Below are positions 46,135-56,440 of a DNA stretch of 64,000 bases, piece by piece. This DNA comes from Heterobasidion occidentale. Taxonomy: Eukaryota; Basidiomycota; Agaricomycetes; Russulales; Bondarzewiaceae. The notes below the pieces were generated by a model that saw nothing but the letters and a program-made list of their open reading frames with translations, did not search any database and had not been told where the DNA came from. Position numbers and translations under genes: made by a program. Location: assembly GCA_039111635.1 (NCBI GenBank), contig JBCAQO010000005.1, forward strand, positions 124,001 through 188,000, given 5' to 3'. Each line of letters starts with the position of its first letter. Within the stretch, counting starts at the first letter, position 1.

Positions 46135-47561
46135 TCAGCGGCCACCTGCGGGGATCGAGTCGTACGAAGGCGGTATCTCGTTCGGGACGTCCTCTGGCGC
46201 GCGCCCGCCGTCTCGATGCTGCACGACGCCCGAACCGGACGTGCCCGCGCCCTCCTCGCCATGGTTCGCGAGCACGAAACCGCCCGGCCCCCCCGGCGCC
46301 ATCTGGCCGAAGCGCTCGCCCAGCGCCTCGCGCTCCTTTGCGCTCCGCGGATTCTGCCACGCGCCGGGAGCGGGCGCGCTGGAGGTGTTGCCGGTCGAGG
46401 AGTGCGTCGTGGGGAGCGACGGGCCGGGGGACGGGTGGCGGTAGTCGCCGTACGGAAGGCGCTGCCTGCGGGGCTGGTGGGCGGGTAGTGCGAGGAGGCG
46501 TCTGAGCGCGGGTACTCGCTGGGGTCGCTGTTGGACGGCGGCGCGTAGTGCGAGGCCGAGTGCGGGGGACTCCGGCCGTACGCCGTGCCGGCCCCGGCAC
46601 CGGCGATGCCAGCCGTGAGCAGCGAGGATTTGCCGTCTAGGTGCTGCCTCATCGCTGTGCCGTTCTCGGCGGCGGCTGGACCACCCAAGGCGGTCTGGGG
46701 CTGTGCGGGGTTGTACGCGTAGGGGGTTACCTCGGGGGCGTCTGCGAGGTCGATGGGGCCATGACCAGATGACGGACGACACGGTCGGGGTCAAAGTTTC
46801 CGTCAAAGTCGTCCTTGCGAGACTTGCGGCGCCAGAACCAGGCGATGAGCACGAGGAGGCGAGGCCGACGACACCGCCGACGACACCGCCCACGATGGCA
46901 CCCGTATTGGAGGAAGATGATGATGAGTGGGAGCCGGCGGCGGCGGTGGCAGCGATCGTCTCGGTGGTCGCGATGACAGTGGTGACGGTTTGACCTTGGG
47001 CATTTGTGCCGCTGAGGAAAAAAAAAACTTAGAGAAGATGAAGGATGAAAAGTGGACGGAGTAGACGAACATGACGGTCGAGGAGGCGACAGTCGTTACT
47101 GGGGATGCAGAAGAGAGTGCTGCAGAAGAGGCGGCGGCAGAAGAGGCGGCTGCAGCAGAGGAGGAAGCGGCGGCGATGGAGGACGATTCAGATTGAGAAA
47201 GGGAGGTGGCAGAAGCGGGGGTGGTGGATGGGGGTGTGGATGTGACAGGGACAGAGGAGGAGGGGGTTGTCTGTATGTCTGAAGATGAGGGCGGTATGGA
47301 TGTGGAGACGGGAGCAGCGGATGTGCTACTGTCGGGGGTGGAGGATGGAGGGGCGGAAGGGGAGACGATGGATGAGGATGCCGGAGCAGAGGAAGCTGGA
47401 ACGGAACGGAGAGTCAGCGAGAGGGACGAGGAGAAGACAGACGAGGAAAGCGGAGGACCAGAGGACGATGCTCGGGCAGAAGAAAAAGAGGAAGAGAGAG
47501 AAAACGAAGAGGAGGCACCTGAAGAGACGGGAGGACTGGTCGCGGAGGCCGAGTCGGACAT
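46135..47561 (-). CDS. Second Ser/Thr-rich single-pass membrane protein, frameshifted
   Basis: On the minus strand the ATG at 47561 opens a Ser-rich region of about 160 residues. An intron (about 47012-47076) separates it from TNAQGQTVTTVIATTETIAA and the membrane segment AIVGGVVGGVVGLA continuing as LLVLIAWFWRRKSRKDDF. A Pro/Gly-rich tail ends PPSYDSIPAGGR at 46135. The reading frame steps three times by one base, near 46856-46862, 46764-46772 and 46459-46466, and returns to the original frame, so three one-base deletions fit; the exon 1-2 junction is also out of phase by one. The overall plan matches the protein encoded at 44350-45847, so both may be cell-wall sensor-like proteins. A GTGAGT near 47690 hints at an extra upstream exon. 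Confidence 0.6.
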
Positions 47562-48268
47562 GGTGCGCCGAAGAAAGAAAGAAAGAAGGAAGGAAAGCAA
47601 GCAGAAGACAGAACGGGGACGCGGGAAGCGACGGAAGCGACGATCGAGAGGATAAGCAGGAAAGGGATGGTCACTCACGGTCCAGCTGGCGTCTTGCCAT
47701 CGTAATCGTCCACACGCAGCAGCCACGCTCCCTCGCTCCCTCGCCGGCGGGTGGCGCTCCCTCCAGCCTTCCCACGCCCCTTCGTCATCGCACACTTGTG
47801 TTTAGCACATCCTGCTCCAAGGCACGCGCGTATACATCGAACATATACTCCCAACGGCTCCCATGCCATGCGTCCCAGTCTCTGCACGGCACACACCCAG
47901 CGCTCGCCGTCGGACGACTCGGATCACGTCCAGTGGTCAGCGTTCCAGCTCAACCGGAATCGAATCCAGGTCTGTCCTTTCACGCAGCCATCTGTCTGAG
48001 ATCAATAAGACACCGTCGTCGACGGGCATGCTCGTGTCTGCGCGTTTCATCCGTGCTTATGCCCGCGTTTGACGTACCTCCCCGGCGCAAAGCCGCCGTC
48101 CGAAAAAGTCTCATTCTGTAGGCATTCCTGTTGCTTGCCACGCTGATTTCACGGGTGCTCGCCTCGACGCGCTTCCAGGGTTCATGTCATCTTTCATGGC
48201 TCCAGTCAAACTGCCTCGGCGTTGCGAAATGATTCTTTCCTGCACAATACATACATCAACGAGCGACG
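47562..48268. other. Intergenic region
   Basis: About 700 bases between two minus-strand genes. No supported gene; it may hold the first exon or 5' UTR of the membrane protein gene. Confidence 0.45.
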
Positions 48269-51200
48269 CTACACCCCAATATGAATGAATGGAACCTGCG
48301 CTCAAGAGTCAGTCACGTTCCACCCAACCTCGCGAATCGCTTACCCAGCGGAACATCTGCGCCCCTGACTGCTGCAGCGCACGCGCCGCCCGATGCACCC
48401 CAACGGCCGCGTCAGACGACCGTGCAGGCCGAGCGCCGTCTCGGAACATGTACTTGTACACCTCCCTCGCCACCACCGGACCGTCCTCGTCCCCGACAGA
48501 ATACATCGTCGCCACGATCGACCTGAACCCCGTCACCTGCAGCGCAGCCGCCAGGCTCGTCGACTCGTTCCGCGCGACAGATCCCACCGCCGTGTGGCAC
48601 GCGGCAGCCGAGCCTGCATCAGGGCCTCGATGTTCAGTTGCCCGACGTGGCCAAGATGAAACGTGCTAGCAATGGCTGTTGAGCGTCGACGGTCCCGTGG
48701 CGGCAGAGGTGGACCCAGCTGTGCGTCCGAAGGTAACCTAGGACAGCGACTGACGAGACCGCGCTGTCGACGAGTGTGGTCACAGGCGCGAACTCTTGCA
48801 GAACCTCGATCTCCGTCTTTGCGCAAGGCAGATCACAAAACCCAGCCGTTTCGCTCTGCGCCACAGCCAGTATTCGTGCAGAATCAGCTTCTGTGGAGTT
48901 CCTTGCACGGAGCAGGGCTGCGAGAGTAGGCGTGTACGACCACACGACGATGTCGGGCACCCGTCTTCATATGGTCCCGCCGCGTGTATAGGCATGTCTG
49001 CCGCCCCAGCCATACACCAGAACAGACGCTCCGCAATGGGACCCAGCGTATGTAGCTCTTCGATCACGGGCTTGGCGATCGTCTTCCAGAGAAGCCGCAA
49101 GGTCTTTAGAAGTACAGAGTCTATGGCACGCATGGTGTCCCTTGAAGGATCCTCCTCGAGAGACTCTGCAGCGAACGCCAACTCTTCCTGCGCAGATTCG
49201 AGCCGTTGAAAGTCGGCGTCGGGCAGGGGGACGTGGCGGATGCCGTGCGCGACCGTCAACACGAGCGCATCACAGCGGTCTTCGCACAGGTTCACGACCA
49301 CGACGGGGCCATCGCGCGCGATCCCCTCCAGGTCCGCAAACCTTGTCAGTCGCATAAAATCGCCGAACCCATCCAGCTTTCTCACTTCAGCGAGCAAGCC
49401 CTCGTATCTCCCCGCAAGCTCGCGGTGCTGCCGCTCCGTGCGATCAGGATCTCTGATGCTGTCGATCGTGGCAAACGTGTAGGTCACAGATTGTGTCCGC
49501 ATGATGCCTTCGAGTTCATTGATTGTCGCAGACAGTCGACCTGCGAGGGCAGGCGAGACCTGGTGCAACTTGTCCATGGACGGCCGAAGGCGTAACGTCT
49601 GCTGCCAAACGACGGACCGGCCATGCTCCAGCAGCTCTATAGCATGCTCCAGCTTTCCCTCTTGGATCGCGTGTGCGGCCGCGCGCGAGCTTTCGATCGG
49701 GCTCTTCGCGAGAATGTCGTGTCGCGCCTGCACGGACCGCCCTATATTCACCGTGCGAAGCTGTTGCTGCAGGCGCGCGTCGAATACCGCACCGACATCC
49801 GATGCGCGATGGTGTTTCGTGGCGACGGCTTCCCACGTCCTAGTGTACCGCAGACAGTGTCCGCTCGGAGCAGTCATCGACGTCGCTGCCTGAGCGTACA
49901 TGCGCATGCACTCATCCAGGTCATTCACGTCTCCTCGCGATTCATACCTCGCATATACGACATCGCCCCAGGCGACCATCACGCCCGCCAACCCCGGGTG
50001 CATCTCTGGGATCAGCGAAACCGCGAGCTCGGCCCACACCGCCGCCTCGTCGAGCGCATCCGCGCTGGCTTCTTTTTCGCGACCTCTAGCAGACACGCAG
50101 CAAGGCCTGCAGCCCAGAAGGGGTATCGTGGGTGGCGTGTGTCCGTCTCTGCTCCCAACGCGTCTCGACAAAGGCAGATGGCTTCGATGAGATCACTCTC
50201 GGCCTCCTGAAGCTGGTACCGTCTCTTCAACGCATCTCCAAGTCTGAAGAGCGCCTCCGCTCTGTCCGGGTGCGTCTCACGCCGTTCTTCCGCCACACCT
50301 CTAAAGAGCGCAATTGCCGCATTCAGGTCCTCCAGCTTGCCCCTGTCCTCCCACATCACCAAGGCGCACATCCCGTTGGCCGCCACGGAGTCCATCATGT
50401 TCTGATCTTCGCCTTTGGAGGCCTCGTGGGTCGCCACAGCAGCACATGCAAGTGTCCAGGCAGCCTTCAAATCCTCCTCGTTCACATGTACGACGAAGCG
50501 CTGTCGGAGAATCGTGCCCTGCAATGCCAGGATCACAGCCAGCAACGGATGGTCCGCACCACAGAGCCTCAAAGCCTCACGACCTACGCCCGCCGCCTTG
50601 TCCAGCACCTCGCCGTCCCCGGTAGCATCATGATGTGCGACGAGCGCCTTGGAGAGCCGCCAAAAGACGATCATCTGGATCATCGGATCATGGATTCCGC
50701 TATCTGCCAGGAACGCGCGGCAGGCCTCGATGGCTGGCAGTATATCTTCTTGTTGTCCTAGACGCCGGAAGCGGGCCTCCAGCGACATGCTCAGCGAATT
50801 GTAAAAGGCGAATCGCTCGGGGCCCGTGACGCCTGCGAGACATATCTTAAGCGCGCTCACCGACTGTTCGAGGTCCAACAAAGCGCCAAAGTGTGTGTAG
50901 CGCATATACGAAGCGTGACTGAACGCGAAAAGCGCCCTTCTCAGCGGTTCCGAGACAGGTGCCGATAGTCCCAACAAAGCCCGACCGCTTGGTCCAATAC
51001 ATCTAGCCTGTTCGTCGCGACTAGCGCCAATGCATGTGCAACGCATGCGTGCGCCCTCTCCTGGCTTCCATGCTCCATTGTAGCGACGTCTCCAAGCGCG
51101 AGCGCCTCGCGCCTGAACGCGCGCGCGTAGTCTTCCATCTTATCGGCGGGGTTACTGAGCGTACGATGCTCGGCACGGAATGGGTTTACCCAGAGAAGTT

Positions 51201-52716
51201 GAGGGAGGACGTGCCGCATCGGCTGGGCGGTGGCATCGAAGGCGAGGGCTGCGGAGTAGAGACTAGAGGTGCGGGACTTATCATGAGGGTGGTCGAACGG
51301 GTTTGGTAGTTTTTTACGCGTGAGCTCGGTAAGCTTCCGCACGGTATGCCAGGAGCCCCTGATGAGGCTTGTGCGGCTTCAGTGAGCCGTGACGCCTCTC
51401 GTGCGGCATCCTCCGTCCCGATCATTCTACATTGGCGTACGAGCTCGTTCAGGACCTTCAATCGGCTACTCACTCCGATACCTAAGCCCGTCAGCCTCTC
51501 AGCCTCCTTGACCACCTCGATCCGGTCCCTCGCAGATGAACCCCGCTCCCTCATCGCGGTTTCGAGCGTTATCAGTGATCCTGCAATGTAGTTTCAGCCA
51601 CGTGTCGATGTCGGGCAAGAAGGAGCCTGTCTCGTTCAGATGTGTCTCCATCGTGCTCAGCACCGCACAGTCCAACCCTGCCTCGCGCTGCCTTATTTCC
51701 TCTGCGAGCTGCTTTGCCTCTTAGAGGTGCTCCAGTCGCGAGCTGCGGTCATACATCATCAACAGAACATTTGCAAGGGAGGTGATAAGGTGTTTGTCAG
51801 CATGGGGAAGTACGAGCGCCTGTCGCATCAAAGATGCACGCTCCTCCAATGCCAACGTGAGATACCACAGCTCCGAACAGGGCCTCGAGGGCACGAAGGA
51901 GGTCGGCAAGGTCTTCTCCCTCGCGAACGTAATGTCGTGTGTGAAGAACATCACGATAGACGGAGACCTTCTCCTCCAAGACGCTGAGTGAAGGAGGAGA
52001 GGCGCAAAGGAAGCCCAAAAGCTTCGCCGCGGCGAGGCGGTGGTTGAGTGAGAGGGCTGGTGAACAGTAGAAGATCTCGCGCGTGAGCGCTGTGAACATT
52101 TCTTGTCTGCTCTTCGCGATAGCTGACATCGACTTGCCAAGGCCGCTGTCTTGGTCGCTTTGCTCCTCCAGCACTTCCAATGTGCGCCAGATCTCTCTAT
52201 GACATTCGCTGTGCGCTCTCATGTCCGTCAAAGCATCGTTGCAATGGCTGGACACCCATGAAAATATATCCGTGCTCTCCAAATTCGATACGAGCTTCTG
52301 TTTGAGTTGGATGACAGCGTCGCAAGGACCGATAGATCGATTCTATGCATCGTGAGGTAGTCAAAAGATTAGGCAGTATGTTCAAAACATACTCACTGGG
52401 TGTGCCATTTTGATGTCCTTGTCTTGTCTGCTGCGGTCATTCGGCGTGATCTGATCTGCTTATGCTCTGGCGGCCACATGACTCTCTTCCTATGAGCTAT
52501 CGACTTACCTCTCTCATTGTCAGATCTCTCGATAATGTCTGCTCTCATTGTACGCAGCTCCTCCTCCTCGCGGCGCTGCTGATTTTGCATTACTGCAAAG
52601 AGCATCTGTAGAATTACCTATGGCATCTAAAGTGGATCGAAAGTCAGCTATCGGTAAAAGGTTGTGCATACCTGTGCGCGGAAACTGCGTCCATTGTCGT
52701 CGGGCTCGTCATCCAT
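48269..52716 (-). CDS. TPR-repeat protein with C-terminal CHAT protease-like domain, several frameshifts
   Basis: The ATG at 52716 (MDDEPDDNGRSFRAQ) leads through short exons to NRSIGPCDAVIQLKQ, then about 1,000 residues of helical TPR-like repeats (for example THPDRAEALFRLGDALKRRYQ). The end is a CHAT domain: CMAGAADMPIHAAGPYED, SYTPTLAALL, HLCRHGT (candidate catalytic His), ACHTAVGS (candidate catalytic Cys), SLAAALQVTGFRSIVATMYSV, and a final exon 48295-48269 giving VPFIHIGV and stop. CHAT is a caspase-fold peptidase domain; TPR-CHAT proteins are numerous in mushrooms and occur in bacterial defence systems. Frame steps appear near 51860-51890, 50075, 48955-48957 (C run), 48659-48661 (A run) and 48600-48606. 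The gene is therefore decayed or mis-sequenced, and the middle exon borders were not resolved. Confidence 0.75.
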
Positions 52717-53673
52717 AGTTCTGTAGCCGCCAAGCTAGTTAGTTCATGAGTTTAATATCCCACTCGATGTGGAATGTCCTCTCGGTCACTGAGGAGCGAC
52801 TGGTCGTAGGGCGTTGAGAGTAAGATATTAACCATTGATGAGCGCCCGTCGTTGGCTAGAGACACGATCAAGCTGTACAGAAAGCGCAGTCATTGTGTAG
52901 CTACGGCAGTTCTTATTGTACCGCTCGAGATAACGAGAAACCGGTGGAGCGGGGGAACTTGTGAGGCTGCAAGAGGTGGAAATTATCGGCGAGAGTGCCC
53001 TGGCCCCGGTACTGCGTGAGGGGAGTCACGTGACGTCACTTGGTCGATGCAGGTCTTTGCGCTGTCTTTGCCATCCTTGCTTCTCACACGCTCATCGTCC
53101 TCTATGGCGGAGGAGTTATCGGCTAGGTAGAAGGCATGAATGGGGGTTTGGAGAGCGTGCGGAGCACTCACCTTGATTGGAACACGGACCATGTCTTTCG
53201 AAGCAGCCCAACTAACGCCCAGTTCTTGTCCTATCCATGACTCGTCGACACTCCATCTACGAGCGCTCACTTTGCTATTCGCCGAGGCCACCCACGTCGA
53301 CGACTAGACCATGCGGTACAAGAAGACACATGGTGCACTGCATCTAGAAGAGTGCGGGATTGGGCTCGACGGTGTGACGAGCGGTCCGCGTGTGGGCATA
53401 GAGATGGGATCGATCCGAGCACGGAGACGGGGATGCTGGTTGATACATGGTTAGTTGGGCAGGATGCCGGAGGCCACGCAGAGGAAGTGTGTACTAGCCG
53501 GACAGAGGATGCCGCAATCGTCTGTATGTAAGTGTGTCCTTGCCGGTCCCACGGCCCATAGTCCTCGCATCACGTTCAGCTGTTCTTTGCCCTCTGCCAC
53601 CATGCACTTATTATCTTCTCTGCACAACCTCTTCTCCAGCGTATTCCCCTTCCGCTTCCTCTGGCATTCAAAC
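52717..53673. other. Intergenic region with a short minus-strand coding-like segment
   Basis: About 960 bases. On the minus strand 53291-53175 reads ASANSKVSARRWSVDESW... to VPIK, followed by a good intron of 49 bases and PITPPP with a stop. It has no ATG and could be the last exon of an unrecognised or truncated gene. The plus-strand frame from 53455 to 53673 is in phase with the next gene but is probably 5' UTR. Confidence 0.35.
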
Positions 53674-55041
53674 ATGTCTTTCTCCAACGACCCTGTCTAC
53701 TTCCCCGGTTGCTCACAAGGTATAAAGCGTCACGTGCTCGACTGGGCGCAGCTCATCTCTGCAGATACCACTCCCTACTACCGCCCGTACATCGCCAAAA
53801 TCAAGCACTGCAAGCGGGAGGGCGGCGTCTGGCATGAATTCCTTATCATCGAGTTTATCTATCCCATTTCAGCCAGTGCCACCCGCATCGTTCCCGTCAT
53901 CGTTGAGCGTACAATCGAGACCGGCCAGATCCCCCATGAGATGATCCGCCCAGGGGTTGACCTTTCCGCTCAGACTGGCCAAATGAATGTCAGGTCTGAG
54001 CCCGCCTCGTCCCACAACTCGTCCTACACCTCGGTCGACTCGTCCATGGCCTCTTCTACCTACGCCAACATCGCATCCTCCTCGATACCCCCTATGGGGG
54101 CGCACGCGCTCGACTACATCCACGTCCCGCAAAATGGCGCATCTATCAACAGCATCGATGAAGGAGTAGACAGCCCGTACCAGGTCTGCCGCGAGCTCAC
54201 GTTTACTTCGTGCGTGACGGACTATCACCTTGCCGCCCTGCTGGTTGCGGTGCATGAGCACTCGCCTATTTACAACGTTGTCTCACGGCAATGTTACTGG
54301 TATACGGCCGTCGTCTACGACGTCTTCTGCGCCCGCCTCGGTGGCAGATCAGTTGATCATGCACTCCGTGGCCCTCTCCGTGCCGGGCGCTTCTTCACAA
54401 TTTTTACCATCCAGCCCAAAGACCCACCGTTGGAGCACATTCTGCCACGTTACGATTACCATCTCACGAAAGTTATGGACAAGGCGAGGACTAATCCGAC
54501 TAACACGAGGATACAGGCCGCGGAAGCAAGGGCGAGGGATGAGGCAGCGGCGAGGGCACAGGCTGTTGCGGCAGCAAACACGGCGGAGGCAAGGGCGAGG
54601 GATGAGGCAGCGGCGAGGGCACAGGCTGACGCGAGGGCGAGGGAGGAGGCAGCTGCGAGGGTACAGGCTGTTGCGGCAGCAAACACGGCGGAGGCAAGGG
54701 CGAGGGATGAGGCAGCGGCGAGGGTACAGGCTGTTGCGGCAGCAAACGCGGCGGAGGCAAGGGCGAGGGATGAGGCAGCGGCGAGGGTACAGGCTGTTGC
54801 GGCAGCAAACGTGGCGGAGGCAAGGGCGAGGGATGAGGCAGCGGCGAGGGTACAGGCTGTTGCGGCAGCAAACGCGGCGGAGGCAAGGGCGAGGGATGAG
54901 GCAGCGGCGAGGGCACAGGCTGACGCGAGGGCGAGGGAGGAGGCAGCGGCGAGGAGGAGGACGGAGGATGAGATTGCCCTTCTCCGACAGCAGCTGGCGG
55001 CGCAGGGCAACCATGCTGCCCCATCTCATAGGGCAAGATAG
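53674..55041 (+). CDS. Basidiomycete protein of unknown function with Ala/Arg/Glu-rich coiled-coil repeats
   Basis: An intronless gene of 455 residues from the ATG at 53674 (MSFSNDPVYFPGC); upstream in-frame ATGs up to 53455 look like 5' UTR. The N-terminal 270 residues are globular: HEFLIIEFIYP, then a Ser-rich linker, then FTSCVTDYHLAALLVAVHE and a RQCYWYTAVVYDVF segment. A Cys-Tyr-Trp patch like this recurs in uncharacterised mushroom proteins. From about residue 270 to 435 it is a charged helix built of 20-residue units (AEARARDEAAARVQAVAAAN), with shorter AQADARAREEAAAR units. No signal peptide or membrane segment. I do not recognise the function; the tail would self-associate or act as a stiff spacer. 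Confidence 0.75.
   Translation: MSFSNDPVYFPGCSQGIKRHVLDWAQLISADTTPYYRPYIAKIKHCKREGGVWHEFLIIEFIYPISASATRIVPVIVERTIETGQIPHEMIRPGVDLSAQTGQMNVRSEPASSHNSSYTSVDSSMASSTYANIASSSIPPMGAHALDYIHVPQNGASINSIDEGVDSPYQVCRELTFTSCVTDYHLAALLVAVHEHSPIYNVVSRQCYWYTAVVYDVFCARLGGRSVDHALRGPLRAGRFFTIFTIQPKDPPLEHILPRYDYHLTKVMDKARTNPTNTRIQAAEARARDEAAARAQAVAAANTAEARARDEAAARAQADARAREEAAARVQAVAAANTAEARARDEAAARVQAVAAANAAEARARDEAAARVQAVAAANVAEARARDEAAARVQAVAAANAAEARARDEAAARAQADARAREEAAARRRTEDEIALLRQQLAAQGNHAAPSHRAR
54520..54958 (+). repeat. 60-bp in-frame tandem repeat with 42-bp variants
   Basis: Units of 60 bases beginning gcggaggcaagggcgaggga recur about six times with very few differences; two shorter variants carry the AQADARAREEAAAR reading. 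All lengths are multiples of three, so the frame is kept. Confidence 0.9.
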
Positions 55042-55821
55042 ACTCTATTGGTTTGTTTCCAATCTCTGTTCCGCGTCTGTTTTGGTTTGAGTGCTTTCAA
55101 TGCTTTCGGTGCTTTCAGTACATGTACCCGTTCTGTACGCATAGTCTTTCTCTCATAACATGCGATGTTTTCCGCGGTCCCACATCACTGGTGATCAATT
55201 GGAAGGACCTCTTCCGCCCTCAACACCACGACTGCTCGTTCTCTTTCCGCCTGCACCTTCTCGTCCTCGTCAATGGACATCCCACACCCACACCCACACC
55301 TACGACCATCCATGGTCTCCGCGGCGGCGGCATCTGCTCCGACAACAACCCCGCGCCCACGCTGCCCGTCAACATGCAGAGCATCGCAGCTGTTTGAGTG
55401 TCAACAAGGAAGATGAGACCTAGCTGGTGGCAGAGGACGAGGAACGAGTGTGATGGAGAGACGAGCTAAGAGGAGAGTGGGCATGGACTTGAGGGCGAGG
55501 CCATCAACAAGGGATAGAGATATGTCGTTGTCTCTCACTCCAGTCCGCACACGTACCTCTCGTATTTGACCTGTCTGCCCGCCTCCTTCACCATCCAGCC
55601 CGATGCCATGCCCCCTCGTCTGTCCCTATGGTTATTCTATCCTAGGAGTATTACCGACCGATTTGAGTCCACCGATATCCAAAACTACTGTGTTGCCAAT
55701 TTAATGCAGCTATAAATACAAAAAAATAATTCATGTGATCTTCATACCCTAGTGCAACTTTAAGGCCCAGAATCAGCCATATTAAATCAGGGGTTCAATA
55801 GATATGGATTTAAACAGTCTA
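55042..55821. other. Gene-poor region with one dispersed-repeat copy
   Basis: No gene supported. A CACACC microsatellite lies near 55281-55303 and a dispersed repeat copy at 55386-55590. Confidence 0.5.
55386..55590 (+). repeat. Dispersed repeat, copy 1
   Basis: It shares with 60150-60350 the order: gtgtcaacaagg / gtgtcgacgagg, agctggtggcagaggacgag, ggagagacgagct(a/t)agaggagagtgggca, a gtcgtcatctcttactcc-like stretch and cgcacacgtacctct. Confidence 0.7.
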
Positions 55822-55866
55822 CCCCCCAAAACCAGACTGTGCGAAGCACAGTCTGGGTTTTGGGGA
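55822..55866. repeat. 18-bp hairpin containing CACAGTCTGG
   Basis: Left arm 55824-55841 (ccccaaaaccagactgtg) pairs with 55847-55865 with a single bulge, leaving the loop cgaag. The arm carries the same core (CACAGTC) as the motif array 340 bases further on. Confidence 0.85.
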
Positions 55867-56164
55867 ATGAAATCTGTGTTGCACACAATTCTGTCTGATT
55901 CAAAAGATTTGAAAGGTGTTCAGAATAGTATCCTGAGCTTCTCATCACTAGACATGTACCACTGAGTCTGTTAAAGGCAAAATACAAGAGTGAATAATAC
56001 ACTCAAAAAAGCAGGCATACAGTACTCAATTTATGTTGGTTTGTAATCATAAAGCTGAGAAAATATGCATATTTACCGTAGTGTTTGATTGATACATTAA
56101 TCGTACCATTGGGATCAGGGGATCCAAAGATACGGAATTGTTTGTGGTCTTGAGGATATTCTGT

Positions 56165-56440
56165 AACCCGGAGACACAGTTTAGTCAGCATCGGGAGAGC
56201 CGGCACACAGTCGGGTCGCGCCACACAGTCCGGCCGAGACCGCACACAGTCCGGATTTTGGCGCTGCCTCTGCGCCACACTGTCCGGATTCTCGGTGACA
56301 GTCCGGGATTTGGCACTAAGGTCACGCCACACAGTCCGGCCGTGCCGCACACAGTCCGTAGATTGTCGCGCCACACAGTCCGACTGTGTCGGACACAGTC
56401 GGAGTTATACTTCCGACTGTGTCGGCATACAGTGCCTCTA
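56165..56440. mobile_element. Array of CACACAGTCCGG motifs, candidate non-autonomous element end
   Basis: At least eight direct copies of cacacagtccgg or one-base variants occur between 56203 and 56385 (for example 56203, 56222, 56242, 56275, 56328, 56348 and 56372), with inverted copies gactgtgtcgg at about 56382 and 56415. Spacing is irregular, so it is not a simple tandem repeat. Together with the hairpin at 55822-55866 it looks like the subterminal motif array of a DNA transposon. No transposase was found. Confidence 0.45.

Noticed and set aside
54349..55036. Three minus-strand frames across the 60-bp repeats
   Set aside because: Any frame stays open across a GC-rich repeat whose unit is a multiple of three; the plus-strand frame continues a globular domain and is preferred.
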